Shown: positions 18,109 through 27,628 of the stretch, one piece after another | Layout: every line of letters begins with the position of its first letter | Numbering within the stretch: position 1 is the first letter of the stretch | From: Leptospira sp. | GTDB taxonomy: Bacteria > Spirochaetota > Leptospiria > Leptospirales > Leptospiraceae | NCBI GenBank assembly: GCA_009991425.1 | Contig: JAACWH010000037.1 | Location: 356 to 63,546, forward strand | DNA: 63,191 bases | Reading direction: 5' to 3' | Notes under the pieces: generated by a model | What the model was told of the DNA's origin: nothing | Database searches by the model: none | Seen by the model: the letters and a program-made list of their open reading frames with translations, nothing else | Made by a program: the position numbers and the translations under genes

Positions 18109-19260
18109 TTACAATTTGTTCTCTTTGATTCGTTTGAATAAAATATCACCTAATTCATTTGAAAATTTTTCCTTGCCTTGTTGGTTCAAGTGAATTAGAT
18201 CAAAGCAATACTTTCCATTATCAGGTCCATCTAATAGGCGTTCGAGATTGATAACGTCAGCTTCTTGGTTAAAAACGTTTTGCATCACAGAGTTTAGCTC
18301 TCTTTCCCAGAGAGGTCTTCTGCTTTCTCGGCCGAATTCAGAAATGATTTGAGAGTAGGGTGCGAACACATGCAATACTTTGATTTTATCTTTAGGAATA
18401 AGCTCATACATTTTAGTTAAGCGACGAAAATATCTTCTTGTACTTTCAGTTTCACCATTTTCTAAAGTAGTTACAACAGATAAGGCACAGGTATCAAAAA
18501 GCATTTTCTTATGGCGCTTGTCGGAGCCTGAAGGGATAGGCTCATTATTGGCTGGGTTAACTTTTTTCATGCATTCATCTAAGTTAGATATTTTGTATGC
18601 ATCAATTGATTCTGTATGATCATTATCATAATCCCAAGGATCAGTATTTGGGTCACGAATATCTCTACCTATATATTTAATTCTCTCTTGCGGCTCAGAA
18701 AGAAAATCTTTTATATCACGACGGTAGGCAATCGATTTGAATGCTAGATACATATTATCCTGCCAGCCAACCTTGTATTCGAAATCCTGAATTGTGTTTA
18801 TGGAATCAAAATTATTTGTTTCAGAAAGCATTGCTAAAGTAGGCAGAATAAGCTCATCTCTATCAACCCAAGGCATACCCGGTTCCATAACATGAATGAT
18901 GGTTTTTACATTTGGATAAACTTTAAGATTTTCTTTTAAGACTTCATATTGGACAACTAGTTCTGAACCAGGAATCGCAAGAGATTGAACTTTATAACCT
19001 AGGCTACTTAATTTTTCATTTAGAATCCGTACAGAAAGTCCTTCGAAAGCGACTGAGGTTCCCAGAATTAGAATATCAGGATCTAATTGATCTCGGCTCT
19101 GTTTTGCATGAGATGTAATTCTGTAAACATTTGCTGCATAGGAATTCTTCTTAAGCAGAGGCTGATAAACCCCCAATTGAAGACAAAGCTCGAAACTACT
19201 TAGCATTAGAAATACTATTAATAAACGTTTATCTAAAATGAATTTGATATATTCTTTCAT
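18109..19260 (-). CDS. AlgX/AlgJ-like SGNH-fold protein, partner of the MBOAT acyltransferase
   Basis: A 383-aa protein with an N-terminal membrane anchor (about 12-30) and a periplasmic SGNH-hydrolase-like domain. Block I is degenerate (ILILGTSVAFEG, Ser in place of the GDS serine) and the C-terminal block V reads FDLIHLNQQGKEKF (DxxH). Such proteins work with MBOAT acyltransferases to move acetyl groups onto exported polysaccharides; the MBOAT gene lies 9 nt upstream. I infer an O-acetyl transfer role on a surface glycan. It is not a secreted lipase, as no free signal peptide is present. Confidence 0.72.
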   Translation of the reverse strand: MKEYIKFILDKRLLIVFLMLSSFELCLQLGVYQPLLKKNSYAANVYRITSHAKQSRDQLDPDILILGTSVAFEGLSVRILNEKLSSLGYKVQSLAIPGSELVVQYEVLKENLKVYPNVKTIIHVMEPGMPWVDRDELILPTLAMLSETNNFDSINTIQDFEYKVGWQDNMYLAFKSIAYRRDIKDFLSEPQERIKYIGRDIRDPNTDPWDYDNDHTESIDAYKISNLDECMKKVNPANNEPIPSGSDKRHKKMLFDTCALSVVTTLENGETESTRRYFRRLTKMYELIPKDKIKVLHVFAPYSQIISEFGRESRRPLWERELNSVMQNVFNQEADVINLERLLDGPDNGKYCFDLIHLNQQGKEKFSNELGDILFKRIKENKL

Positions 19261-19269
19261 TGGTATTTT

Positions 19270-20772
19270 TTAAAAAGCAAAGTATAAGAAATTTTGACTT
19301 TCTGTTACTCCAAATATTAGAATAAGAAATATATTAACTAAGATAAAAAGAGGGTAGATCCACTTTTTAGTATGTCCGACCACCCAGTCAGTTTTTCTTT
19401 TCGAGAAATAAGAACTCGCTATAAAACAAATAATAAGAACAATCGCATAATTATAATTAGAGAAAGATGTAATCGTGGTCTTCGATGGTCCTAAGAATAA
19501 CATAGAAAGTATCATTTCTTTTGCCTTTGTGAGAGTTTCAGCTCTAAACATGGCAAATCCAAAGCATAGAAAAAACATTGTAATAATACGAGAAAAAATT
19601 TCATACGATTTCCCAAACTTCTGATTCAGTTTAGGTGAAATCTGTAATTTAGAATACTCCCTGTGGATAGTAAGCATTACCCCTTGCCAAACACCCCAGG
19701 CAACATAGTGATAGGCGGCTCCATGCCACAATCCAGCAAAAAGCCAAGTGATATATAAGTTTCGGTAAGTTACCCATTCGCTGATTCTTGAACCACCTAA
19801 TGGGATATAAATATAATCGCGAATCCAAGTTGAAAATGATATATGCCATTTACTCCAATGCTCGCTGATACTTTTCACTGTCATAGGAAAGTTAAAGTTA
19901 GGATCGAATTGAAATCCAAAGAGTCTAGCAACTCCAATTGCAATGTCTGTATAACCAGCAAAATCAAAATAAATTTGCCATCCAAATGCAAGCACTCCCA
20001 CCCAAATTTCTAATGGGTTCATAGTCGCATAGTTAGCGAAAGTTTTATCAACAACGAGACCTAAGTTATCTGCAAAAACAATTTTACGAGTGAATCCAAT
20101 CAAAATCAAACAGATCGCAACTTGGATATTTTCTTTAAGAACAGGAAGTTTCTTGTCTAGGTCTCTGAAAAATGTCTCCGCTCTTACTATCGGACCTGCA
20201 ACTAACTGAGGAAAGAAGGCAACGTATACTGCAAAATCTAAAATTGATTTTCGTGCTTCAATTTTGCGATTGAAGACATCTATAGAATAACTCATAGATT
20301 GGAAGGTATAAAAAGAAATTCCAACAGGTAAAATGATATCAATATTGGGTAGTGTTGACTCAGGATTTATGAAAAGGTCATTAACAAGGCCAATTAAAAA
20401 ATTAGTATATTTGAAGTAAGCGAGAATTCCTAGATTTGTTAAAAGGGAAATTGTTAAAAGGATGCGTCTTTTTTTCTGGGAAATAGATTCTATACTCATC
20501 CATCTAGCTGCAAAATAATCGATTAAGGTGCTTACTAATAGAATAAGAATGTAAAGATTGATCTTGTATTCACAGAATGATTTGTCGATTATGGACTCTA
20601 TCCAAGAAGACGTTCGATAGGAATCACAAGAAATAGTTGCAGGATGCCAGCCCATGTAAAAGATATAACTCGCAACTAAAAGCATAAGTTTTTGAGTTCT
20701 GCTCTTGAGAATATTTCCCAAGATTAAAGTTGTAACAAAGAAAATTAAGAATTCTGTAGAGTTAAATAGCAT
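19270..20772 (-). CDS. MBOAT family O-acyltransferase (AlgI-like)
   Basis: A 500-aa polytopic inner-membrane protein of about 10-12 transmembrane helices. It starts MLFNSTEFLIFFV, as AlgI/DltB relatives do, and contains LPVGISFYTFQSMSYSIDVF, VAFFPQLVAGPIVRA, FAGYTDIAIGVARLFGF and the catalytic GLWHGAAYHYVAWG with the active His at about residue 350. Members take acyl groups from a cytoplasmic donor across the membrane. Genes on both sides are glycan genes, and the SGNH-type partner follows after 9 nt. The upstream membrane-protein gene ends 2 nt before it. Acetylation of a surface polysaccharide is the likely job. Confidence 0.93.
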   Translation of the reverse strand: MLFNSTEFLIFFVTTLILGNILKSRTQKLMLLVASYIFYMGWHPATISCDSYRTSSWIESIIDKSFCEYKINLYILILLVSTLIDYFAARWMSIESISQKKRRILLTISLLTNLGILAYFKYTNFLIGLVNDLFINPESTLPNIDIILPVGISFYTFQSMSYSIDVFNRKIEARKSILDFAVYVAFFPQLVAGPIVRAETFFRDLDKKLPVLKENIQVAICLILIGFTRKIVFADNLGLVVDKTFANYATMNPLEIWVGVLAFGWQIYFDFAGYTDIAIGVARLFGFQFDPNFNFPMTVKSISEHWSKWHISFSTWIRDYIYIPLGGSRISEWVTYRNLYITWLFAGLWHGAAYHYVAWGVWQGVMLTIHREYSKLQISPKLNQKFGKSYEIFSRIITMFFLCFGFAMFRAETLTKAKEMILSMLFLGPSKTTITSFSNYNYAIVLIICFIASSYFSKRKTDWVVGHTKKWIYPLFILVNIFLILIFGVTESQNFLYFAF

Positions 20773-20774
20773 AA

Positions 20775-22133
20775 TTATTTATAAATTTTCTCTCTAGCAA
20801 TTCTTTCGACTCTATCCTTGAACCCTTCTAAATAACCATATTGGATTCCTTTAGATCGTGGTAGAGTTGAGTAAGTAAAATTAAAACTAAATAAAAATAA
20901 AGCGACTATTGAATAAATTACAGTGGTGCTTGCTCGAAATGTTTGCCTAAGCATAGGAAATTCGAAAGATCTCAAAATATAAAAGCTCATCAACCAAAGT
21001 CCTATTGTAACTCCCACCCAAAATTCAAAGAAATATCCTTCCCACCAACTATAGAAAAGTATGGAAGGAATTAACCAAGCAGATAGAATGATGATCTCTT
21101 TTGGGAATTTGCGTACCATGGTTCTCAAATTCAAAATTCCCATGGCTAGGATTAAAAGCCAGAAAAAAAGATTCCCATTGTAAGCAGCATTTTTGGAAGA
21201 CCATGGGCTTAAAAAGTCTATTCGAAATTTTGTATTTACTCCTTGGAAATTTAAAAAGGAGTCACCTATGCCACGATAGAAATAGAGAAAGTAATTTTTT
21301 TCGCCACCACTCATTCCCCATCTCTCTTGGGCTGCATATAAAAATAACCAATAAGAAAAATGTTTTTCACCATAGGACTGGAGATCCCGCCCCAAGATCC
21401 CAAAACCAACAAAGAGATAACTTACTACTATCATTACACCAACTAACAAACAATAGAAAAATGCAGTATAAAGTCTTTTAGCAAAAGGGAATGGTCTATT
21501 CTTCCACTTATCGCAATTTAAAATCGAGATGATCGCCATTGGAAAAAGAATAGCATTCGATTGGTGAAAATACAATGTCATCAATTGTAAAAAACCTAAA
21601 CCTAATAGCCTTCGCTTGCTCGCAAAAGTATTCGCCTGATAAACAAAACCAAAAAACAAAAGGCAGACCAAACAAGAATGGATCATAGGGGTATCATTGT
21701 GGTTGCTGTAGAACCAAAAACCTTGGGAAAAAAATACGCAGGCTCCCAGGGCGACTGCTTGTAAAAATGAACCGTACAATCTGTAAACGATATAGATAAA
21801 AATATAAAGAAATACGCAGGAGAATAAAAGAATACGGATTCTAAGAGCAAACATTAGATCAAAATTTTGGAATAAGGATTGCCAGATTTTCCAAAAGAAC
21901 AAACCAGAAGATTCAAATCCTAAATGATGCGGATTAAAAAATACAGAATGCAATCGATTTCTCTGAATATTCAATGCATAAACTGATGAATCCCAATCAA
22001 AGAAGCGAGATAGATATCTAAGATTGAATAAGAATAAAAATAATACTACAATAAATAGACAAATTACAATTAAGGAATTATAAGAAAATAAAACCTTATT
22101 TTTGTTGGAATTGTTTTTTGAGTAGTTCAGCAT
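20775..22133 (-). CDS. Polytopic membrane protein, possible GT-C fold glycosyltransferase
   Basis: A 452-aa protein with about 10 hydrophobic segments. The first loop after TM1 carries FFDWDSSVYALNI, an acidic motif in the place where GT-C enzymes (PMT/ArnT/GT39-like) keep their catalytic Asp. Other segments are typical of lipid-linked sugar transferases: FWFYSNHNDTPM, LMTLYFHQSNAILFPMA and WWEGYFFEFWVGVTIGLW. I infer a polyprenyl-phosphate-sugar dependent transferase. Family membership is not certain. The start overlaps the upstream gene by 38 nt; no alternative methionine is available until well inside the first helix. Confidence 0.62.
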   Translation of the reverse strand: MLNYSKNNSNKNKVLFSYNSLIVICLFIVVLFLFLFNLRYLSRFFDWDSSVYALNIQRNRLHSVFFNPHHLGFESSGLFFWKIWQSLFQNFDLMFALRIRILLFSCVFLYIFIYIVYRLYGSFLQAVALGACVFFSQGFWFYSNHNDTPMIHSCLVCLLFFGFVYQANTFASKRRLLGLGFLQLMTLYFHQSNAILFPMAIISILNCDKWKNRPFPFAKRLYTAFFYCLLVGVMIVVSYLFVGFGILGRDLQSYGEKHFSYWLFLYAAQERWGMSGGEKNYFLYFYRGIGDSFLNFQGVNTKFRIDFLSPWSSKNAAYNGNLFFWLLILAMGILNLRTMVRKFPKEIIILSAWLIPSILFYSWWEGYFFEFWVGVTIGLWLMSFYILRSFEFPMLRQTFRASTTVIYSIVALFLFSFNFTYSTLPRSKGIQYGYLEGFKDRVERIAREKIYK

Positions 22134-22686
22134 TCTTCTTGGCAGAGAAAAAACCAGATTTATATTCTTTCTCTTTGTAGTTGATTGTGATTCTGTTAGT
22201 GGCGAGAGTATCTAAAAGTATCCCTCTACTCCAAATCCAATTTTTTTGAACTTTAGATTTCGGTAATTTTATAATTTTCCAATGAAACCATTGTCTTTTA
22301 GCAATGTATAAACTATCATCAGTTAGCATCCACCTTAATCCCCAATTGGATTGTAGGAACTTGGAGAGATCATAAAGAATAGCAAGACTCAAATAAAAAT
22401 AAATGCAAAGGGCAGGAATTCGGTAAAAATCTTTATTATCTAAAAAGGGAAGCTTGAGTACTTTGGGAATTTCAAGAACTTGAATAAACCAAGCTAAAAA
22501 TTCTGAAATATAAAAAACATATTGTATACAATAGATCAGAAGTCCAAACACAAGTAGCGAAATGAGGAGACCGGGGATAAGATTGAATTCTAATTCTTTG
22601 GCAAATTGTGTCCCCGTATTGATTTGGTAGAATTTCTTTCTATTGGAATCTAAGAACATTTTGTACTTATTTATTACTTGCTGCAT
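22096..22686 (-). CDS. Membrane protein of unknown function, possibly PH-like C-terminus
   Basis: A 196-aa protein with two or three hydrophobic helices (about 33-60, 88-112) followed by a soluble C-terminal part, WMLTDDSLYIAKRQWFHWKIIKLPKSKV. This resembles the bacterial PH-like domain (bPH2, YdbT) often found after two helices. It overlaps the GT4 gene by 13 nt at its start and the next gene by 38 nt at its end. Such tight packing implies co-translation with the glycan enzymes. Function not recognised. Confidence 0.55.
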   Translation of the reverse strand: MQQVINKYKMFLDSNRKKFYQINTGTQFAKELEFNLIPGLLISLLVFGLLIYCIQYVFYISEFLAWFIQVLEIPKVLKLPFLDNKDFYRIPALCIYFYLSLAILYDLSKFLQSNWGLRWMLTDDSLYIAKRQWFHWKIIKLPKSKVQKNWIWSRGILLDTLATNRITINYKEKEYKSGFFSAKKNAELLKKQFQQK

Positions 22687-23804
22687 CGGTCAATCTCTCT
22701 AGCTATCTTTTCAGCAGTACCCTTCCAAGTCCATTCCTTTGAATTCCATGTTCTGGAAAGATTTTTCTTATTTTGGAATGCAAGTAATGCATTTAACCAG
22801 GCTTCTGGATCTAAGGCAGGAACTAATAAATCTTGCTTAGGATTCAATATCTCAGAAAAAACTGGAATATTTGAAGCAATGCAGATTTTCTTTTCTCTCA
22901 TGGCTTCTAGAAGAGGCAATCCGAATCCTTCATGGGTTGATGGAAATATAAATCCAGAGCATGACTTATAAAGCCCTGCTAAAATTGTTTCAGATGGATT
23001 CTCTAAAAAGTATACAGATTTAGATTCCCAAGCACCTAATTTTAATTTTGTGTAAAGTTCTTGGGCTTCTTCTCCCCAACCAGCTCGTCCGGCAATTACA
23101 AATGAATAGGGATATTTTGGATTATTTTCTTTTAATTTAAGATAGGCTGTTAATACTGTTTTGAGATTTTTTCTTGGCTCTAAGGTCCCTAGAGTAAATA
23201 GAAATTTGCCCCAAGTCTTACTTTGTTCTGGAAGTTCAAGTTTAGTAGAGATTGAATCTACACCTGGGTAAACAACAACAAGTTTATCTTTTGATTCTTG
23301 ATTAAAAGTGATGATTTCATTTTTTGTGTTTTCAGAAAGACAAAGTATACTATCAGCACTTGCTAATGTTGATCGAACAAATAATTTATGTTGGTAGAAA
23401 TTCCACTTCGCCATTGTTAAGGGAGCAGAGATTACATTTAGGTCATGGAAGTTAACAATTTGCGGACAGAATTTTCCAAATCTTGGAAGGAGTTGCAGGC
23501 TTCCCCAAATTAAATCAACCTTGTATTTTTTTGCAAGAGAGGGGAAGCGAGTGTGAAGCCAGAGCGGACCTGGTATATTTGATTTTAATTCACCTGCACG
23601 GATTCCAGGATAATCAAGAATGTATGAAAACATGGGATGCAAATTCTTATGACTCAATAAATGTATTTCATATCTATCATCCCAAGAACTAAGATGTTCC
23701 AAGGCTTTGATTAAATACCTGCTATTGCCGGTCATTCCGTACGCTAAAGGTCTAGCATCTAAGGCAATCTTGATTTTTCTTTTAATTGATGCTTTCTTAT
23801 TCAT
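22674..23804 (-). CDS. Glycosyltransferase family 4 (GT-B)
   Basis: A 376-aa cytoplasmic or peripheral glycosyltransferase. N-terminal domain: IKIALDARPLAYGMTGNSRY, typical of GT4. C-terminal donor domain: FLFTLGTLEPRKNLKTVLTAY, YSFVIAGRAGWG, and the EX7E element STHEGFGLPLLEAMREKK. It transfers a sugar from a nucleotide donor, retaining configuration. The gene sits 3 nt after the GT87-like gene and overlaps the next membrane gene by 13 nt. It belongs to the minus-strand surface-glycan operon. Donor and acceptor are unknown. Confidence 0.92.
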   Translation of the reverse strand: MNKKASIKRKIKIALDARPLAYGMTGNSRYLIKALEHLSSWDDRYEIHLLSHKNLHPMFSYILDYPGIRAGELKSNIPGPLWLHTRFPSLAKKYKVDLIWGSLQLLPRFGKFCPQIVNFHDLNVISAPLTMAKWNFYQHKLFVRSTLASADSILCLSENTKNEIITFNQESKDKLVVVYPGVDSISTKLELPEQSKTWGKFLFTLGTLEPRKNLKTVLTAYLKLKENNPKYPYSFVIAGRAGWGEEAQELYTKLKLGAWESKSVYFLENPSETILAGLYKSCSGFIFPSTHEGFGLPLLEAMREKKICIASNIPVFSEILNPKQDLLVPALDPEAWLNALLAFQNKKNLSRTWNSKEWTWKGTAEKIAREIDRCSK

Positions 23805-23807
23805 TGA

Positions 23808-25076
23808 TCAATTTTCTTCTTGGTAGAATACCAAAAGTATGAAATAAGAAATCCCTGCATAAAGCAAAACGGATACCATGAGTAAGAAAGATTCAATTTC
23901 GCTTCCAACAAAATTTCGATTTGGCAATATTATTAAGATAGAGCCCAAGAAAAAAAGGAGCTTATTCCATTTGGACATACCACCTTGCAAATATTCTACG
24001 CAAAGATATAGAATAGGGAAAAGGAAAAAGCAGAAGGTATGTATCCAAGAAATTCCACTAAATATTACACTTAAGATAAATAAGGCAGAGATAACTCTTG
24101 CATCACTTGCATATTTTGCAAGTATCCTTGCTTTATAAAGTAAGTGCAATAGTAAAAATCCAAAAAGGACAAATATTCCATTAAATATTTTACTTACTGT
24201 TTCTTGCTCTAATTTAATCCAAGGCATTTTATAATTTGCTTGGTTGATAGGGTCGGCGAATTCCACAAAATACTTTCCTAGAGTAGCAATCATACTTTGG
24301 TTATTCTTCCATGCACGAAATACAGGAGTCTTCATTACCGATTGGAGAACCATTTCATTCCAGTTCATCCAATTTTTCAGATTATAGTCCCAGTAGAAAA
24401 TTCCAGGAAGTAGGAACCAAAAACCTAAGAACAAGAAAGTATAAATAATCGCAGACCATCTCTTCTTCCAAAAGAAATACACTAAGAAAACTGCGGGTGT
24501 AAGTTTAATAATAATTGCGAGCGATAGGCATATCCCACTTACAAAATTCTTTTTCGTTGTAACGCTTATCATAATTAGAAGCAAAAGCAGAAAACCAACT
24601 TGGTTGTTATTTACGTGATTTTCCAAAAAACGGAAGTTTAACAATAAGGCAAGTAGGCTTGAAAGAAGCAAGGTATTCTGTGCGATTTTTGGTTGAAAGT
24701 ATTTGAATATAATATAACAAGATATAACTAGAGAAAAGAAATTAATAAGTGAAAAGAGTAGGGAGGAGGTTGGATACTCAAGAATGGAAATTGGGATTAA
24801 TAAAAAAGCAAAAGTAGGTGGATAGATATAACTTCCAGTTTGGTTCATCAATTTTTCTAATAGGGGAGCCATTTCCGATTTGAAAATATCCTCAAAAGAA
24901 TGGATCTGAGACTTAGCCTTTACGATATCTTCAAAGGCATAGATATCTTCCCCTGTCATAAACAATTGAGATGCAGAATAGTAGTCTTGGAAATCACTAG
25001 AGTTAGAAGAGCGGCTGACTCCATTCCAAGCTAAGAAGAGGAACAAAAATCCGATGCAGATTTTAGATAGGGACAT
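23808..25076 (-). CDS. GT87 (DUF2029) family mannosyltransferase-like membrane protein
   Basis: A 422-aa polytopic protein beginning MSLSKICIGFLFLFLAWNGV. The first loop contains SSDFQDYYSASQLFMTGEDIYAF, the acidic DFxxYYxA motif of GT87/PimE-like polyprenyl-phosphate-sugar transferases, and the later SYIYPPTFAFLLIPIS (YPP) motif is also typical. I chose ATG 25076 rather than the frame starting at 25181, because the extra N-terminus would run through the divergent queA start and lacks a signal. First gene of the seven-gene operon running to 17760. It most likely adds a sugar on the periplasmic side of the membrane. Confidence 0.82.
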   Translation of the reverse strand: MSLSKICIGFLFLFLAWNGVSRSSNSSDFQDYYSASQLFMTGEDIYAFEDIVKAKSQIHSFEDIFKSEMAPLLEKLMNQTGSYIYPPTFAFLLIPISILEYPTSSLLFSLINFFSLVISCYIIFKYFQPKIAQNTLLLSSLLALLLNFRFLENHVNNNQVGFLLLLLIMISVTTKKNFVSGICLSLAIIIKLTPAVFLVYFFWKKRWSAIIYTFLFLGFWFLLPGIFYWDYNLKNWMNWNEMVLQSVMKTPVFRAWKNNQSMIATLGKYFVEFADPINQANYKMPWIKLEQETVSKIFNGIFVLFGFLLLHLLYKARILAKYASDARVISALFILSVIFSGISWIHTFCFFLFPILYLCVEYLQGGMSKWNKLLFFLGSILIILPNRNFVGSEIESFLLMVSVLLYAGISYFILLVFYQEEN

Positions 25077-25120
25077 AGGAACCACTCGACAATATACCCC
25101 CACTCTTTCAAGCTTTCCTT

Positions 25121-26179
25121 GTGATCGATTTACAAGATTTTGATTTTCAATTAGATGAATCAAGAATTGCACGTTACCCAATTGAAAGAAGAGACGAATC
25201 CAAGCTCATGGTTGTTGAAAGAAAAACGGGTAGAATAAGTATTGAAAAACATTTTAAGAATATTATTTCTTACTTAAAACCCAGTGATCAAATTTTTTAT
25301 AATGAAACGCGGGTCTCGAAAAGAAGAGTTTATTTGAATTTTGCCATTCATAGGAAAAAAGATGAATTGCACTTTCGAAAGCATGAAGCTCTTTTTATAG
25401 AAAAGTTAGATCAGGATTCCTGGGTATGCTTACTTAAAAATGCCAAGAAATTGAAAGTTGGAGACTACCTTACTTCGCCTTCTCAGAAAGTTGTTTTTCA
25501 AATCCTTGAGAAGCGAGAAAGAGATTGCATCCTATCACCTAACCTACCATTAAATGAAGATTTTTTTGAAGCAGAAGGAAACCTTCCCATTCCTCCCTAT
25601 ATGAAAAGAGAAGCTAGCCAATTGGATGATTCTAGATACCAATCCATTTTTGCTAAGACTTCTGGCTCTATTGCAGCTCCTACAGCTTCGCTACATATCT
25701 CCGAAGAATTAAAACAAAAAATAGAGACTAAGGGAATTCAATTTTCTCCTGTCGTATTAGATATTGGTTATGGAACCTTTCAACCAATATCCCAAGAAGA
25801 CATAGTCAAGAAAAAATTACATAAAGAAAATGTTTTCATACCCCAGTCTACACTGGATCAGTGGAAATTAGCGAGTTCATCAGGTTCCAGACGGATTTGT
25901 TTAGGAACCACAACTCTAAGAGCCTTAGAAAGTATGAAAAGATTTGCTGATTTAAATTCAGAAAACGGCTGGACAGGAAGTACGGATATTTTCATAACAC
26001 CCAATGACACAATAGACACAATTGACGGACTTATAACAAATTTCCATTTACCTAAGAGCAGTTTGCTACTTCTCGTATCTGCATTTGCAAATCGTGAATT
26101 AGTTTTAGAAGCATACCAAAAAGCGATAGAAAATGAGTTTCGCTTTTATTCTTACGGTGATGCAATGATTATTGTTTGA
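25121..26179 (+). CDS. queA: S-adenosylmethionine:tRNA ribosyltransferase-isomerase
   Basis: A 352-aa enzyme that transfers and isomerises the ribosyl moiety of SAM onto 7-aminomethyl-7-deazaguanine in tRNA, the step before queuosine. Visible family motifs are DFDFQLDESRIARYP at the N-terminus, FYNETRVSKRRVY, GNLPIPPYMKREA, YQSIFAKTSGSIAAPTASLH, VVLDIGYGTFQPIS, GTTTLRALES and the C-terminal TNFHLPKSSLLLLVSAF. The length equals that of other QueA proteins. The start is GTG at 25121, only 45 nt from the divergent glycan operon. Confidence 0.97.
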   Translation: MIDLQDFDFQLDESRIARYPIERRDESKLMVVERKTGRISIEKHFKNIISYLKPSDQIFYNETRVSKRRVYLNFAIHRKKDELHFRKHEALFIEKLDQDSWVCLLKNAKKLKVGDYLTSPSQKVVFQILEKRERDCILSPNLPLNEDFFEAEGNLPIPPYMKREASQLDDSRYQSIFAKTSGSIAAPTASLHISEELKQKIETKGIQFSPVVLDIGYGTFQPISQEDIVKKKLHKENVFIPQSTLDQWKLASSSGSRRICLGTTTLRALESMKRFADLNSENGWTGSTDIFITPNDTIDTIDGLITNFHLPKSSLLLLVSAFANRELVLEAYQKAIENEFRFYSYGDAMIIV

Positions 26180-26246
26180 TTCCTCGTCCAATGCTAATAT
26201 ATTAGTTCTACGAGTGATAATTGAAGCCGATAATTATCTTGCACAG

Positions 26247-27626
26247 ATGAAATTTCCAAGTATTTTAAACCCTCAATCTTCAATCCTAGTTTCTCTCTTC
26301 TCAGGGGTAGGATTACTTGCGCTTGTATCAATAGCGCCTGTTCAAGATGATTCTGATTATAAGGATACTCTTCAAGAGGAAACGAATCCTGGATTTTATG
26401 ATGAGATAAAGCGGCGAGATAATAGAGAGAAGAATTCAATTGATAAAGAAAATAGTTCATCACAAGTTTTTCGTCTTCGGATAACAAGTAAAGACATAGA
26501 GGATTATTCTAAATCACTCTCTCAGTCCAATCGTGATTGGAGTTATTCTGGTAGAAAACCAAATCAAATTCTCGATATATCAAATTTTAAATCCAATCGA
26601 CATTTTGTGGGAAGTAACGATCCAAGAACGAAAATACTTCAATACGATTACGGTGATATTAAACTGAATTTAAGTATGGATTCTTCTACTGATAATTTTT
26701 CAGTAAATAGACCTCTCTACAACACTGATCCTAGGTTCAGTGATATAAGATCTAACAATACAAATCAAGTTCGTAATATGGAACTTGGTTATGCGATTAC
26801 GAAATCTATGTCAGCAATAGTAACTACTTCCTCACGTGATGTCTTTGATGATAGACAGAGAGATGCAGAAGTTAAAAATTACGCACTTGCTGGAATCAAT
26901 CTTTCGGCAGGGGATTCTGTATCGACTAGATTTGTTGCAGGAGATGCAAATTTTCAATTAAACCGCAATCAAAACCAACTAAACTCCATTAGATCTTCCT
27001 ACGGAAACAATTTTAGAGACGTTGGGGTATCTGAAAAAGATCGAAGCAACCAAAGAACATTTGAATGGCAGACCAATTTTAAACCTACCAAATCAGTAAT
27101 GATTCAGACAGCTGTTTTTAATAATGCAAATAATGTAAATTCATCATCTGGGTCATCATCGAACCAAGGACTAGATAGTGGTCGCATGTCAGTATTTTTT
27201 GGCAAAAAAAATGTAATACTCAATATGAAATATGATTATAAATTGAATTCAACTGATCTAAGGTCTGTTATGAGCCAATGGGAACCAAAGCAAGATGCAG
27301 CCTCACTGGGTTTTATTGTTTTTCTAGATCCCGCTCAAAAATACTCTATATATTTAGGCGGCAATCAATACAATATTGCTAACCAAAATGGGCTTATAAA
27401 GAATAATACATCAGACGGGAGAACGCCAGCTTCGTTTACTGCTTCTATAAGAGGTAAGACAAATGATGGTTCAAAATCAAATTTCTTTTTGAATTTTCAA
27501 AACCAACCTCCCGGCATGATGGGCGTTGGTTATTTAAATACTGCGGCAGCGACTTTGAACCCTGGAACCAATTCAAAATCATTTTATGAATATGCCACAA
27601 CTCTAGGTATGGAAGTTAACTTCTAG
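26247..27626 (+). CDS. Exported protein, probably outer-membrane barrel-like
   Basis: A 459-aa protein beginning with a signal-like stretch (MKFPSILNPQSSILVSLFSG... then VSIAPVQDD). The rest is rich in Asn, Ser and Gln with many alternating strands ending in aromatic residues (MELGYAITKSMSAIVTTSS, NLSAGDSVSTRFVAGDANF, MIQTAVFNNANN, AASLGFIVFLDPAQKYSIYLGGNQYN, TTLGMEVNF at the C-terminus), so a beta-barrel is likely. The open frame could begin at a TTG at 26172 overlapping queA, but only the ATG at 26247 opens a signal sequence. It lies 2 nt before the FlgO-like lipoprotein gene. No family was recognised. Confidence 0.6.
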   Translation: MKFPSILNPQSSILVSLFSGVGLLALVSIAPVQDDSDYKDTLQEETNPGFYDEIKRRDNREKNSIDKENSSSQVFRLRITSKDIEDYSKSLSQSNRDWSYSGRKPNQILDISNFKSNRHFVGSNDPRTKILQYDYGDIKLNLSMDSSTDNFSVNRPLYNTDPRFSDIRSNNTNQVRNMELGYAITKSMSAIVTTSSRDVFDDRQRDAEVKNYALAGINLSAGDSVSTRFVAGDANFQLNRNQNQLNSIRSSYGNNFRDVGVSEKDRSNQRTFEWQTNFKPTKSVMIQTAVFNNANNVNSSSGSSSNQGLDSGRMSVFFGKKNVILNMKYDYKLNSTDLRSVMSQWEPKQDAASLGFIVFLDPAQKYSIYLGGNQYNIANQNGLIKNNTSDGRTPASFTASIRGKTNDGSKSNFFLNFQNQPPGMMGVGYLNTAAATLNPGTNSKSFYEYATTLGMEVNF

Positions 27627-27628
27627 AT

